Assembly (NCBI RefSeq): GCF_009866765.1 | Contig: NZ_CP019431.1 | Coordinates: forward strand, 6,282,001 to 6,346,000 | DNA: 64,000 nt | DNA from: Pseudomonas sp. S35 | GTDB lineage: Bacteria > Pseudomonadota > Gammaproteobacteria > Pseudomonadales > Pseudomonadaceae | Direction of reading: 5' to 3' | Program-made: the position numbers and the translations under genes | The notes under the pieces: generated by a model | Database searches by the model: none | What the model was told of the DNA's origin: nothing | Seen by the model: only the letters and a program-made list of their open reading frames with translations | In this document: piece after piece, positions 25,625 to 35,579 of the stretch | Layout of the letters: each line of letters starts with the position of its first letter | How positions within the stretch are numbered: the first letter of the stretch is position 1

Positions 25625-25632
25625 AACAAGAA
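25625..25632 (+). promoter_or_regulatory. Possible Hfq/Crc catabolite-repression site of glpT
   Basis: AACAAGAA matches the AAnAANAA motif bound by Hfq with Crc in pseudomonads. It lies in the glpT leader, four bases before the GGAG ribosome site, a position where binding would block translation during growth on preferred carbon sources. Confidence 0.35.
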
Positions 25633-25647
25633 ATCTGGAGCTCTTGA

Positions 25648-26985
25648 ATGTTTGCTTTCTTTCGTCCTGCCGCGCACCAGGCGCCCCTGCCTGAAGAAAA
25701 AATAGACAGCACCTACCGACGACTGCGCTGGCAGATCTTCGCTGGTATTTTCTTTGGCTACGCCGGCTACTACCTGCTGCGCAAAAACTTCTCCCTGGCC
25801 ATGCCGTACCTGATCGACGAGGGTTACACCCGTGGCCAGTTGGGCCTGGCGATGTCGGCCATCGCGATTGCCTACGGCCTGTCCAAGTTCCTCATGGGCC
25901 TGGTATCCGACCGTTCCAACCCGCGCTACTTCCTGCCCTTCGGCCTGCTGGTGTCGGCGGGTGTGATGTTCATTTTCGGTTTCGCACCTTGGGCAACGTC
26001 CAGCGTGACCATGATGTTCATTTTGCTGTTCATCAACGGCTGGGCCCAGGGCATGGGCTGGCCGCCAAGTGGGCGGACCATGGTGCACTGGTGGTCGCAG
26101 AAAGAGCGCGGCGGCGTGGTTTCGGTGTGGAACGTGGCGCACAACGTCGGCGGCGGCCTGATCGGCCCGCTGTTCCTGCTGGGCATGGCCTGGTTCAACG
26201 ACTGGCACGCAGCCTTCTACGTACCGGCGACTGTGGCCCTGGCGGTTGCGGTGTTTGCCTTCATCACCATGCGCGACACCCCGCAATCGGTAGGCCTGCC
26301 GCCCATCGAGCAATACAAGAACGACTACCCGGAAGGCTACGACGCCAGCCATGAAGAAGAATTCAGCGCCAAGGAAATCTTCGTCAAGTACGTGCTGCGC
26401 AACAAAATGCTGTGGTACATCGCCTTCGCCAACGTGTTCGTCTACCTGCTGCGCTACGGCGTGCTGGACTGGGCACCGACGTACCTGAAGGAAGCCAAGC
26501 ACTTCGACGTGGATAAAACCTCGTGGGCGTACTTCTTCTACGAGTGGGCGGGCATCCCCGGCACGCTGCTGTGCGGTTGGATGTCGGACAAGATTTTCCG
26601 GGGCAACCGTGGCCTGACCGGCGTAGTGTTCATGGCGCTGGTGACCGTGGCAACGCTGGTGTACTGGCTCAACCCGCCGGGCAACCCGATGGTCGATATG
26701 ATCGCGCTGTTCTCCATCGGCTTTCTGATCTACGGCCCGGTGATGCTGATCGGCCTGCAAGCGCTGGAACTGGCCCCGAAGAAAGCCGCCGGTACGGCTG
26801 CGGGCTTCACGGGCCTGTTCGGCTACCTGGGTGGCTCGGTGGCGGCGAGTGCGGCCATGGGCTACACGGTGGACCATTTCGGCTGGGACGGCGGTTTCGT
26901 ACTGCTGATCGGCGCGTGCCTGCTGGCCATCGCGTTCCTGATCCCAACGCTGTGGCACACCAACAGCGTCAGCTCGGCGCGTTAA
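25648..26985 (+). CDS. glpT: Glycerol-3-phosphate:phosphate antiporter
   Basis: A 445-residue major-facilitator protein with twelve membrane helices that imports glycerol-3-phosphate in exchange for phosphate; it is also the fosfomycin entry route. GlpT landmarks: [26 protein letters not shown] (with the substrate-binding Arg in LLRKNF), [22 protein letters not shown] and the second Arg region in [17 protein letters not shown]. Ribosome site GGAG at 25637. Promoter-region palindromes suggest GlpR control. Its stop overlaps the chaC stop by four bases in convergent orientation, with no terminator visible. No glp catabolic genes are adjacent. Confidence 0.95.
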   Translation: MFAFFRPAAHQAPLPEEKIDSTYRRLRWQIFAGIFFGYAGYYLLRKNFSLAMPYLIDEGYTRGQLGLAMSAIAIAYGLSKFLMGLVSDRSNPRYFLPFGLLVSAGVMFIFGFAPWATSSVTMMFILLFINGWAQGMGWPPSGRTMVHWWSQKERGGVVSVWNVAHNVGGGLIGPLFLLGMAWFNDWHAAFYVPATVALAVAVFAFITMRDTPQSVGLPPIEQYKNDYPEGYDASHEEEFSAKEIFVKYVLRNKMLWYIAFANVFVYLLRYGVLDWAPTYLKEAKHFDVDKTSWAYFFYEWAGIPGTLLCGWMSDKIFRGNRGLTGVVFMALVTVATLVYWLNPPGNPMVDMIALFSIGFLIYGPVMLIGLQALELAPKKAAGTAAGFTGLFGYLGGSVAASAAMGYTVDHFGWDGGFVLLIGACLLAIAFLIPTLWHTNSVSSAR

Positions 26986-27635
26986 TCGCCTGGGCAGCCC
27001 TTTGCACAACGCTTGAGCCGCGCCTCCAGATTCCTATCTGGCATGGCGTGGCTGCGCAGGGCGTTCACGGTCTGCTCGACATAATCGCGCGTGGTGCCGT
27101 AACGCCCGCAAGCGCTTTGCAGCACATGGTTGAGCACGATATCCGGCAAGTTGCCCGCATAGCTGGGCAAGTGCCGCTCCAGGACAAACCCCAACGCCTG
27201 CACCTGACTGCCATCTTCCAGACGGCAGCTGAGCCAATGCGGTTTGTACGAGGGGTAAGGCATCTCGCGCTGCCACAGGGCATACAACGAGGCCTCGAGT
27301 TGGTCTTCCGGCAAGCGGTAGGCAAACCCGCTGCAAGAGCCACCACGATCGAGCCCAAACACCAAGCCCGGCGTTTCGGGTGTGCCCCGATGCTCGTGAG
27401 ACCACAGGTACAGGCCCCGGTGATAACCGTGGACCCGCGCCCGCACACGCTCGGTCGACGAACACTCAGGGCGCCAGATCAGCGAACCATACGCAAATAG
27501 CCAGACCGGCCCACCCTTGTGCCGACCCATGGTGGCCTGCATCGAGCTCATCAACTGTTCGTGAGTGAGTTGCGGCCCCAGATCGAGCCGCGGAGGGTAA
27601 GCCAACTGCAAAAGATCGGTTTCAATGGCGGTCAT
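26982..27635 (-). CDS. chaC: Glutathione-specific gamma-glutamylcyclotransferase ChaC
   Basis: A 217-residue ChaC-family enzyme that cleaves glutathione to 5-oxoproline and Cys-Gly. The substrate loop [14 protein letters not shown] carries the YGSL signature, and the presumed catalytic Glu lies in the [13 protein letters not shown] region. The body includes [15 protein letters not shown] and [13 protein letters not shown], all typical. Length is usual. Convergent with glpT. Some pseudomonad copies are annotated as cation transport regulators after the old chaC name; the enzyme role is better supported. Confidence 0.92.
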   Translation of the reverse strand: MTAIETDLLQLAYPPRLDLGPQLTHEQLMSSMQATMGRHKGGPVWLFAYGSLIWRPECSSTERVRARVHGYHRGLYLWSHEHRGTPETPGLVFGLDRGGSCSGFAYRLPEDQLEASLYALWQREMPYPSYKPHWLSCRLEDGSQVQALGFVLERHLPSYAGNLPDIVLNHVLQSACGRYGTTRDYVEQTVNALRSHAMPDRNLEARLKRCAKGCPGD

Positions 27636-27662
27636 GGCGAAAAGCGGTGCGCCTCCTGTGTA

Positions 27663-30050
27663 TTACCAGTTGTAAGCAACTTTACCGTAATAAAACGCGC
27701 CGCTGTAACCGTACGGCGAATAAGTGCTATAGGCGAGGTTGCCGCCGCTGCTGGCGAAGGCATTGAGCTTCTCCGGGTATTTGTCGGTGACGTTGTCGCC
27801 GCCCACGGTGAAGGTCCAGCTCTTCAGCTTGTAGTCCGCCGACAGGTCCAGCACCCAGGCTGCCTTGAAGGTCTGGTCATTGACCTTGTCCGCCTGGTAG
27901 CTGGTGAATTCACCATAGCGCACCAAATTGCTATGCAGCGCCCAATTGCCAAACGTGAAGTCGTTGCCCAGGCTCAACTTGTGCTGAGGGGTGGTATCAC
28001 CGAGCAAACCAATGCGTTCGCGGCGGTCCACCCGCACCAGGTTCGCGCCCAGGCTGTCGAGGATCGCCGGGTTGGGTTTCACGTCGGTGACTTTGGTGTG
28101 GTTGTAGTTGTAGCCCACGGTGCTGTTCCAGCGGATGCCGCTGTCGAACTGGTAGCGATAGTTGGCCACCAGGTCGACACCGTCGGTGCTGGTGTCGGTG
28201 GCATTGGTGAAGTAGCGGGCGGTGGTGTAGTCGATATTGCCCACGCCGTTGGCTTGCAGGTAGGCGCGCGTCGCCGCGTTGATGCCGAGGTTGGACGACA
28301 GGCTGATACGGTCACGAATGTCGATGCGGTACACGTCCACCGTCACCGTCAGGTCATCGGCCGGCTCCAGCACCAGGCCAAGGCTGTAGTTGCGTGACTT
28401 CTCGGCCTTGAGGTCTTCGGCGCCGAGCAAGCGCGCCACTTGGCTGTTGGCCGGGAAGGTGCCGGCTTCCTGGATGGTGCTGCCGATCAGTTGCGACGAG
28501 GTGTAGGCAAAGTTTTGCTGGGCCAGGGAAGGCGCACGGAAACCGTTGGAAATACTGCCGCGCAAGGCCACTTGCGGGGTGAAATCATAACGGGCCGACA
28601 GCGCGCCGCTGACATTGGAGCCGAAGTCACTGTAGTCCTCATGCCGTACGGCCGCCGAGGCGCTGAGTTTTTCGGTGAAATTGGTTTCCAGGTCCAGGTA
28701 CTGCGCCCAGTTATGGCGTGAGCTGGTGCCCGCATCCGCTTCACGGAACCCTGCCAGGCCCGAGCTGCCGCTCTGGTAGTAGGACGCCGGCTCACCCGCT
28801 TCGATTTCATAGCCCTGATGCAGGTATTCGCCGCCAAACGCTACGGAAACCGGGTATGGCAGCCAACCCACGTCAAATTCACGGGACAGGTCCAGGCTGA
28901 CCTGCTTCTGGTCGTTGCTCAGGGTGCCATTATCGAACTTGCGCGGCGTGGCCAGGCCGAGGGCGGTGTTGATGGTTTCGGTGCTGAGTGTGTACTGGTT
29001 CTTGCCGTAGTTGGCCGACAAGTCGTAATGCCAGTCGTCGGCCAGCAGCCCGCGCAAGCCCACCACCAGCGAAGTGTCTTCAAGGTTGCCCTTGATCAGC
29101 GGCAAGTAACCATTGGGGTTGAGTGCAGCAATATTGTTGGACGCATTGCTCGCCCGGTAAAACGCCGCCGTCTCGCCGCGCCGTTTGCTGTAGCCACCGA
29201 AGGTGTAGAACTCGGCCGAATCGTTGAAGGAATATTCGGAGTTGAACTGGAATTTGCCTTCATTGGTGGCCGGCTCACCCTGACGAAAAACACGCTGGCC
29301 GTACGTGGTAGAACCGATGCTGGCCGGGCGGTAATCATTCCCGGCGCGGTTGGTGTATTCGTTGTCGGCGCCTTCGGCCGACAGGTTGATAAAGCCGTTG
29401 TCACCCAAGGCCAGGCCGGTGTTGCCACTGACATTGCGCTGGATACCGTCCCCCTTTTTGTACTCACCGAACTTGGTCGAGATCGAACCGCCCTGGTCGG
29501 CGTGCTTGAGGATCACGTTGATCACCCCGGCAATCGCATCCGAGCCGTAGCGCGCCGAAGCACCGTCGCGCAGCACTTCGATATGGTCCACCGCCGACAG
29601 CGGGATCGCATTCAGGTCCGCCGGCGCCGAGCCACGGCCCACGGCACCGCCTAGGTTGACGAAGGCGCTGGTATGGCGGCGCTTGCCGTTGACCAGCACC
29701 AGCACTTGATCCGGCGACAGGCCGCGCAACTGCGCAGGGCGTACCAACTCCGCACCGTCCACCAGGCTTGGACGCGGGAAATTGATCGACGGGATCAGGC
29801 GCGCCAACACGGCGCCCAGCTCATCGGAACCAGTGCTGCGCAGGCTGTCGCCGGAGATCACATCGATAGGCGACAGCGAAGCACTGGCCGTACGCTCTTG
29901 AGCGCGGGTGCCGGTGACGATCACAGTGTCGAGTTTGGGTGCATCGGTGGCGGACGTTTCGGCCGCAACGGCTGGATTGAAGCTCACAGCGGTCAGCAAA
30001 TTGGCCGACAAAATCGCTGAGTACAACGCGTGTTTCTTGTAACTCCCCAT
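27663..30050 (-). CDS. TonB-dependent outer-membrane receptor
   Basis: A 795-residue TonB-dependent receptor. Signal peptide to about residue 29 (NPAVAA), then a TonB box-like LDTVIVTGTRA, the plug domain (SPIDVISGDSL to GASARYGSDAIAGVINVILK, about 50-180) and a 22-strand barrel ending in GAFYYGKVAYNW with the C-terminal aromatic required for assembly. There is no N-terminal signalling extension, so it does not itself drive a sigma/anti-sigma circuit. Ligand unknown: no siderophore or transporter genes adjoin it. No clear Fur box was seen; an AT-rich region with an inverted repeat precedes it. Confidence 0.93.
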   Translation of the reverse strand: MGSYKKHALYSAILSANLLTAVSFNPAVAAETSATDAPKLDTVIVTGTRAQERTASASLSPIDVISGDSLRSTGSDELGAVLARLIPSINFPRPSLVDGAELVRPAQLRGLSPDQVLVLVNGKRRHTSAFVNLGGAVGRGSAPADLNAIPLSAVDHIEVLRDGASARYGSDAIAGVINVILKHADQGGSISTKFGEYKKGDGIQRNVSGNTGLALGDNGFINLSAEGADNEYTNRAGNDYRPASIGSTTYGQRVFRQGEPATNEGKFQFNSEYSFNDSAEFYTFGGYSKRRGETAAFYRASNASNNIAALNPNGYLPLIKGNLEDTSLVVGLRGLLADDWHYDLSANYGKNQYTLSTETINTALGLATPRKFDNGTLSNDQKQVSLDLSREFDVGWLPYPVSVAFGGEYLHQGYEIEAGEPASYYQSGSSGLAGFREADAGTSSRHNWAQYLDLETNFTEKLSASAAVRHEDYSDFGSNVSGALSARYDFTPQVALRGSISNGFRAPSLAQQNFAYTSSQLIGSTIQEAGTFPANSQVARLLGAEDLKAEKSRNYSLGLVLEPADDLTVTVDVYRIDIRDRISLSSNLGINAATRAYLQANGVGNIDYTTARYFTNATDTSTDGVDLVANYRYQFDSGIRWNSTVGYNYNHTKVTDVKPNPAILDSLGANLVRVDRRERIGLLGDTTPQHKLSLGNDFTFGNWALHSNLVRYGEFTSYQADKVNDQTFKAAWVLDLSADYKLKSWTFTVGGDNVTDKYPEKLNAFASSGGNLAYSTYSPYGYSGAFYYGKVAYNW

Positions 30051-30379
30051 ACCGCTCCCCTTGGAATCAAGACTCAGCAGGTCAATGCGCTGAGTGCGTA
30101 CGATCGATCCGGCTGGCGGGCGGTGGCGGTCAGTTGTTGGTTACTGGCAGAAAGTCGGTAGTCCGTAGCGATATAGCTTAAAGATATTCATGTAACAAAT
30201 TAAATACCTTTAAAGAATAAGCGAATGCATAAGCCCGGCACCCCGTCCGTCAGGATTATCCGCAACAACCCCGCGGCTTTCAGCCCCGGTTCAGCCTGGG
30301 CACGCGCCAAACCGTCAAAATAGCCCGCACATCACGACCCACTTAGCCGCCTATCAAACCGACTACCGAGGTCGCACCC
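30051..30379. other. Intergenic region between TonB receptor and PagP-like gene
   Basis: A divergent promoter region of 329 bases with no protein-like frame. The middle (about 30168-30236) is sharply AT-rich compared with its flanks and holds the imperfect inverted repeat listed separately and two spaced ATAAGC motifs near 30217-30233. A GAGG ribosome site precedes the plus-strand gene. Confidence 0.5.
30178..30213. promoter_or_regulatory. Imperfect inverted repeat in TonB receptor promoter
   Basis: TTAAAGATATT and AATACCTTTAA are 11-base arms matching at ten positions, with a 14-base spacer, about 130 bases upstream of the receptor start. The composition and size suit a LysR- or CysB-type site, but the regulator is not identifiable from sequence alone. 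Confidence 0.4.
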
Positions 30380-30862
30380 ATGAAAAAACTCCGACTGCCT
30401 GGCCTGTTGTTGCTGGCCCAGGCCACCACTGCGCTGGCTGGCGAATCGCCGGTTGCCGAAGACGACAAGGGCTTCTGGTACGCGCAGACCAGCGTCTATA
30501 CCCGACACTTCGCGCCGGATAAGGACCACAACAACAACCAAGACCTGATCGGCCTGGAGCGCAATGAAGCATCGGGGTGGGTGTATGGCGGGGCGACCTT
30601 TCGCAACTCGTTCCGCCAGCGCTCGTACTACGCCTATGCGGGCAAGCGCTATGACATGACCGACTATCCGGTGTACCTGAAGGTCACGGGCGGGGCGCTC
30701 CAAGGCTATCGCGGCCAGTACCGCGACAAGATCCCCTTGAACCGTTTCGGCGTGGCGCCAGTGATCATTCCGTCGGTAGGCACCCATTACGGGCCGGTAG
30801 CGGCGGAGTTGGTGTTGTTGGGGTTCAATGCGGCGATGGTGACGACCGGCGTGCGCTTCTAA
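30380..30862 (+). CDS. PagP-like outer-membrane beta-barrel (possible lipid A acyltransferase)
   Basis: A 160-residue protein with a signal peptide (cut after ALA at residue 20). The mature part is rich in alternating aromatic strands and ends in TTGVRF, a barrel C-terminus. The order of motifs resembles PagP: His43 in YTRHFAPDKDH, then GATFRNSFRQRSYYAYAGKR with Asn76-Ser77 where PagP has Asp-Ser, and VAPVIIPSVGTHYGPV matching the PLPVLLPLASVGYGPV segment. PagP moves palmitate to lipid A. The Asp-to-Asn change may affect activity. Similar pseudomonad proteins are sometimes labelled glycerol-3-phosphate transporter, which the sequence does not support. Confidence 0.65.
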   Translation: MKKLRLPGLLLLAQATTALAGESPVAEDDKGFWYAQTSVYTRHFAPDKDHNNNQDLIGLERNEASGWVYGGATFRNSFRQRSYYAYAGKRYDMTDYPVYLKVTGGALQGYRGQYRDKIPLNRFGVAPVIIPSVGTHYGPVAAELVLLGFNAAMVTTGVRF

Positions 30863-30901
30863 CTGGCACGTTGCGACTGGGCTGTTGTGCTCGGAAGGGC
30901 T

Positions 30902-31039
30902 TTTTGTGGTGAGCGAGCTTGCCCAAAGCTGGGTTGCGAAGCGGCCCCAAAACCTGCCAATGAGGTCTCGCTGAAAAAGCGCAATGTCTGGATTGGGGCT
31001 GCTGCGCAGCCCAGCGCGGGGCAAGCCCGCTCACTACAC
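30902..31039. repeat. REP pair, GTGAGCGGGCTTGCCC type
   Basis: TTTGTGGTGAGCGAGCTTGC near 30902 faces GGGGCAAGCCCGCTCACTAC near 31019. The arms are more than 90 bases apart and include a CAATGTCTGGATTGGGG segment. This is a REP class distinct from the GGGGGCTTGC type elsewhere in the window, placed between convergent genes. Confidence 0.7.
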
Positions 31040-31046
31040 CACGCCG

Positions 31047-32012
31047 TTAGCGCGGCGCGTAGGCGAATACGTCGGCGCGCATCTGGTGCGCATCCATGCC
31101 GGCGTCGACCAGCGCATCCAGCGTGCCGTAGATCATCGCCGGTGAGCCGCTGGCGTAGACGTGCACGGCCTTGAGGTCGGTGATGTCTTCACACACCGCT
31201 TCATGGAGCAACCCGCAGCGCCCTTCCCAACCGCACAGGTCACTGACGACTTTGTGCAGGAACAGGTTGGGCAGTTGCAGCCACTGGTCCCAGTGCTCGA
31301 TATCGTAGAAGTCTTCCGGGCGACGCACGCCCCAGTACAGGTGCACCGGGTGCTTGAAGCCGGTGGCGCGGCAATGCTCGATCAGGCTGTGCATCTGCGC
31401 CATGCCGGTACCGGCGGCGATCAACACCAGCGGCCCGTCCGGCAGCTCGGCCAGGTGGGTATCGCCAAATGGCAGCTCGATACGTGCCATCTGGTTACGT
31501 TGCAGTTGCTCCAGCAGGTTGCGCGCACTGTCCTCGCGGACCAGCACGTGCAGTTCCAGCTCACGTCCGGCATGGGGCGCCGAGGCCAGGGAGAACGCCG
31601 ATTTCTCGCCGTTTTCCCGCTCGATCATCAGGTACTGCCCGGCGTGGTAACGCACCGCCTTGCCGGCCGGCGCACGCAGACGCACGCGCCACACGTCACC
31701 ACCGACGTCCACGCACTCACTCAATTGGCACGACAACTTGCGCAACGGCAACTCTCCCGGCGCCAGCACGCCATCCCACAACACAACGCAATCTTCCAGC
31801 GGTTCGGCGATGCAGGTGTAGAACTCACCGTGGTCACGCACCTCACCGGCTTGCTGCACCCGGCCTTCCACCAGCAGCGCGGCACATACGTGGCACACGC
31901 CGTTACGGCAAGCCTGGGGGCATTCATAGCCCAGGCGACGTGCGCCTTCGAGGATTCGTTCGCCAGGGACCAGCTCCAGCACAGCGCCGGAAGGTTGCAG
32001 GGTTACACGCAT
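31047..32012 (-). CDS. Ferredoxin-NAD(P)H oxidoreductase (2Fe-2S + FNR) coupled to ubiD
   Basis: A 321-residue three-domain electron-transfer protein. A plant-type 2Fe-2S ferredoxin comes first: GYECPQACRNGVCHVCAALL with CX4CX2C, and a later Cys in FYTCIAEP. A FAD domain follows (GQYLMIERENG, SAFSLAS) and then an NAD(P)H domain (LIAAGTGMAQMHSLIE; YWGVRRPEDFY; VYASGSPAMI). It resembles CDP-glucoseen reductases and AscD-like proteins. The start at 32012 (MRVTLQPSG) shares one base with the ubiD stop (TGATG), so it is translationally coupled to ubiD. In E. coli the flavin reductase Fre follows ubiD, suggesting that a reductase at this place serves flavin or quinone chemistry. Confidence 0.88.
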   Translation of the reverse strand: MRVTLQPSGAVLELVPGERILEGARRLGYECPQACRNGVCHVCAALLVEGRVQQAGEVRDHGEFYTCIAEPLEDCVVLWDGVLAPGELPLRKLSCQLSECVDVGGDVWRVRLRAPAGKAVRYHAGQYLMIERENGEKSAFSLASAPHAGRELELHVLVREDSARNLLEQLQRNQMARIELPFGDTHLAELPDGPLVLIAAGTGMAQMHSLIEHCRATGFKHPVHLYWGVRRPEDFYDIEHWDQWLQLPNLFLHKVVSDLCGWEGRCGLLHEAVCEDITDLKAVHVYASGSPAMIYGTLDALVDAGMDAHQMRADVFAYAPR

Positions 32013-33478
32013 CAATCTATTCCCAATTCTTTCCACATCGCGTCGACGCGCGCGGTCACGGCTTCATCCTTGACGATCACCCGGCCCCACTCGCGGGTGG
32101 TTTCACCCGGCCATTTGTGGGTGGCGTCCAGGCCCATCTTGGAGCCCAGGCCCGATACCGGCGACGCGAAGTCGAGGTAGTCGATCGGCGTGTTGTCGAT
32201 CATCACCGTATCGCGCTTGGGGTCCATGCGCGTGGTGATGGCCCAGATCACGTCGTTCCAGTCGCGGGCGTTGATGTCGTCGTCGGTGACAATAACGAAC
32301 TTGGTGTACATGAACTGTCGCAAAAACGACCACACACCGAGCATGACGCGCTTGGCATGGCCCGGATACGACTTCTTCATGGTCACGATGGCCATGCGGT
32401 ACGAGCAACCCTCGGGCGGCAGGTAGAAGTCGGTGATTTCCGGGAATTGCTTTTGCAGGATCGGCACGAACACTTCGTTGAGCGCCACGCCAAGAATGGC
32501 CGGCTCATCCGGCGGCCGGCCGGTGTAGGTGCTGTGGTAGATCGGCTTGATCCGGTGGGTGATGCGCTCGACGGTGAACACCGGGAAGCTGTCGACTTCG
32601 TTGTAGTAGCCGGTGTGGTCGCCGTAGGGGCCTTCGTCCGCCATCTCGCCAGGGTGAATCACGCCTTCGAGGATGATTTCAGCGGTGGCCGGCACTTGCA
32701 GGTCGTTGCCACGGCACTTCACCAACTCGGTACGGTTGCCACGCAGCAGGCCAGCGAAGGCGTATTCGGACAGGCTGTCCGGCACCGGGGTCACCGCGCC
32801 AAGGATCGTGGCGGGGTCGGCGCCCAGGGCTACGGAGACCGGAAACGGCTGGCCGGGGTGTTTTTCACACCACTCACGGAAGTCCAGGGCACCGCCACGG
32901 TGGCTCAGCCAACGCATGATCACCTTGTTGCGGCCGATCACTTGCTGGCGGTAGATACCGAGGTTTTGGCGGTCCTTGTTCGGCCCTTTGGTGACGGTCA
33001 GGCCCCAGGTAATCAGCGGGCCAACGTCGCCAGGCCAGCAGGTCTGCACCGGGAGCATGGCCAGATCGACGTCATCGCCTTCGATGACCACTTCCTGGCA
33101 CACCGCGTCCTTGACCACCTTGGGGGCCATGGCAATGATCTTGCGGAAGATCGGCAGCTTCGACCAGGCGTCCTTCAAGCCCTTGGGCGGCTCGGGTTCC
33201 TTGAGGAAGGCCAGCAACTTGCCGATCTCGCGCAGTTCGCTGACCGACTCGGCGCCCATGCCGAACGCCACGCGATCGGGCGTGCCGAACAGGTTGCCGA
33301 GCACCGGAATATCAAAGCCGGTCGGGTTTTCGAACAGCAGCGCCGGGCCCTTGTTGCGCAGGGTACGGTCGCAAATCTCAGTCATTTCCAGCACCGGGGA
33401 AACCGGCACCTGGATACGTTTCAACTCTCCGCGCTGCTCAAGTTGCTGCACGAAATCCCGAAGATCCTTGAATTTCAT
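32012..33478 (-). CDS. ubiD: 4-hydroxy-3-polyprenylbenzoate decarboxylase
   Basis: A 488-residue prenylated-FMN-dependent decarboxylase of ubiquinone synthesis. The start at 33478 ([22 protein letters not shown]) is the usual UbiD N-terminus; the longer frame upstream is non-coding. Landmarks: [26 protein letters not shown] binding the cofactor phosphate and metal, [29 protein letters not shown] with the catalytic Glu-Arg/Asp network, and [24 protein letters not shown]. Cofactor comes from UbiX, not in this window. Downstream on the same strand and coupled is the ferredoxin reductase. Confidence 0.96.
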   Translation of the reverse strand: MKFKDLRDFVQQLEQRGELKRIQVPVSPVLEMTEICDRTLRNKGPALLFENPTGFDIPVLGNLFGTPDRVAFGMGAESVSELREIGKLLAFLKEPEPPKGLKDAWSKLPIFRKIIAMAPKVVKDAVCQEVVIEGDDVDLAMLPVQTCWPGDVGPLITWGLTVTKGPNKDRQNLGIYRQQVIGRNKVIMRWLSHRGGALDFREWCEKHPGQPFPVSVALGADPATILGAVTPVPDSLSEYAFAGLLRGNRTELVKCRGNDLQVPATAEIILEGVIHPGEMADEGPYGDHTGYYNEVDSFPVFTVERITHRIKPIYHSTYTGRPPDEPAILGVALNEVFVPILQKQFPEITDFYLPPEGCSYRMAIVTMKKSYPGHAKRVMLGVWSFLRQFMYTKFVIVTDDDINARDWNDVIWAITTRMDPKRDTVMIDNTPIDYLDFASPVSGLGSKMGLDATHKWPGETTREWGRVIVKDEAVTARVDAMWKELGID

Positions 33479-33582
33479 TAACCATGCCACCCGTAAAATA
33501 GGCGTACATCCTACCTGCTCTGAAGCTGGCTGGCAGCTTATCGCGGTGCATTTGGGTGCCAACGGCGCTTAAAAAGCAGGCG

Positions 33583-33616
33583 AAAAAAAATGGCGCCCCT
33601 GAGGGCGCCATTTTTT
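33583..33616. terminator. Bidirectional intrinsic terminator downstream of rho
   Basis: ATGGCGCCC/GGGCGCCAT stem with loop CTGA, A8 on one side and T6 on the other. It ends the rho transcript (minus strand), 19 bases past the rho stop. It stands 105 bases upstream of ubiD and could also stop antisense reads. Confidence 0.93.
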
Positions 33617-33634
33617 CGGACCTCAAACGTCGTA

Positions 33635-34894
<1,260 letters not shown>

Positions 34895-34928
34895 ATAGGA
34901 ATGACGTAATCATTTATGGAGGGGGGAA

Positions 34929-34947
34929 ATTAAGCTTTTGGCTTAAT
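34929..34947 (-). promoter_or_regulatory. Hairpin in the rho leader
   Basis: ATTAAGC and GCTTAAT form a perfect 7-base-pair stem with a five-base loop, 35-53 bases upstream of the rho start. On the minus strand it is followed by TTTCCCCCCTCC, an antiterminator/terminator-like arrangement that could take part in rho autoregulation. Confidence 0.45.
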
Positions 34948-34983
34948 GAGGCCGCGCCGCAGAGAAGGCGACAGGATCGCGTA

Positions 34984-35058
34984 CTAATCGAAAAGGAATG
35001 CGTCGGCGACGGCTTGCAGGGGGCAGTGGAGAAACCAGTGCGGGGCCGAATGTACCAC
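34984..35058 (-). CDS. Possible 24-codon leader peptide upstream of rho
   Basis: Between the trxA terminator and rho a short frame starts at GTG (35058) and reads VVHSAPHWFLHCPLQAVADA followed by FLFD and TAG. It is rich in aromatic and His residues and is placed like rhoL of enterobacteria, but shows no similarity to RhoL. The ribosome site (CAGG) is too close to be strong. Treat it as a candidate only. Confidence 0.25.
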   Translation of the reverse strand: MVHSAPHWFLHCPLQAVADAFLFD

Positions 35059-35090
35059 CTGAGTTTCGGAGCGTCTAGCCCTGTTTAACG

Positions 35091-35120
35091 AAAAAGCCCC
35101 GCGATTTGCGGGGCTTTTTT
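35091..35120 (-). terminator. Intrinsic terminator of trxA
   Basis: AAAAAGCCCCGC/GCGGGGCTTTTTT stem with loop GATTT, eight bases after the trxA stop on the minus strand. T-run on both strands makes it bidirectional. Confidence 0.93.
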
Positions 35121-35128
35121 GACGACGC

Positions 35129-35458
35129 TTAGATGTTGGCGTCGAGGAAAGCTTGCAGCTGGGACTTCGACAGCGCACCTACTTTGGTCGCTTCGACGTT
35201 GCCGTTCTTGAACAGCATCAGCGTAGGAATACCGCGCACGCCGTGCTTGGCCGGGGTTTCCTGGTTGTCGTCGATGTTCAGCTTGGCAATGGTCAGCTTG
35301 CCTTCGTAAGTGGTTGCAATGTCGTCCAGGACCGGAGCGATCATTTTGCAAGGGCCGCACCATTCAGCCCAGTAGTCAACCAGCACCGGGCCAGCAGCCT
35401 TGAGTACTTCGGCCTCAAAGGTCGCGTCGGTGACGTGCTTGATAAGATCGTTGCTCAT
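35129..35458 (-). CDS. trxA: Thioredoxin 1
   Basis: A 109-residue general disulphide reductase. Active site WCGPC at residues 33-37, preceded by VLVDYWAE and followed by the cis-Pro loop [11 protein letters not shown]. The start at 35458 ([18 protein letters not shown]) with GGAGA upstream is standard; the longer frame is not. Transcribed alone with its own terminator, ahead of rho, as in many proteobacteria. Confidence 0.98.
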   Translation of the reverse strand: MSNDLIKHVTDATFEAEVLKAAGPVLVDYWAEWCGPCKMIAPVLDDIATTYEGKLTIAKLNIDDNQETPAKHGVRGIPTLMLFKNGNVEATKVGALSKSQLQAFLDANI

Positions 35459-35579
35459 GGATGTCTCCGGATTGTAAGCAAAAAAAACGTTGCCCATCAT
35501 AGCCGCCCTTCCCCCGTTCAGGAAGCCGCCTCTGATTGAGTCTTGCTATGGTGGTGCATGAGTTTGGGTATAGCCCAAC

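Noticed and set aside
25621..27009. 462-codon minus-strand frame opposite glpT
   Set aside because: Frame is a shadow of glpT codons; no ribosome site or recognisable domain.
31469..33481. 670-codon plus-strand frame opposite ubiD and the reductase
   Set aside because: Shadow frame rich in Arg/His/Pro with no domain; ubiD is unmistakable on the other strand.
35471..35476. TACAAT as trxA -10 box
   Set aside because: It overlaps the ribosome site region, leaving no room for a transcript leader.
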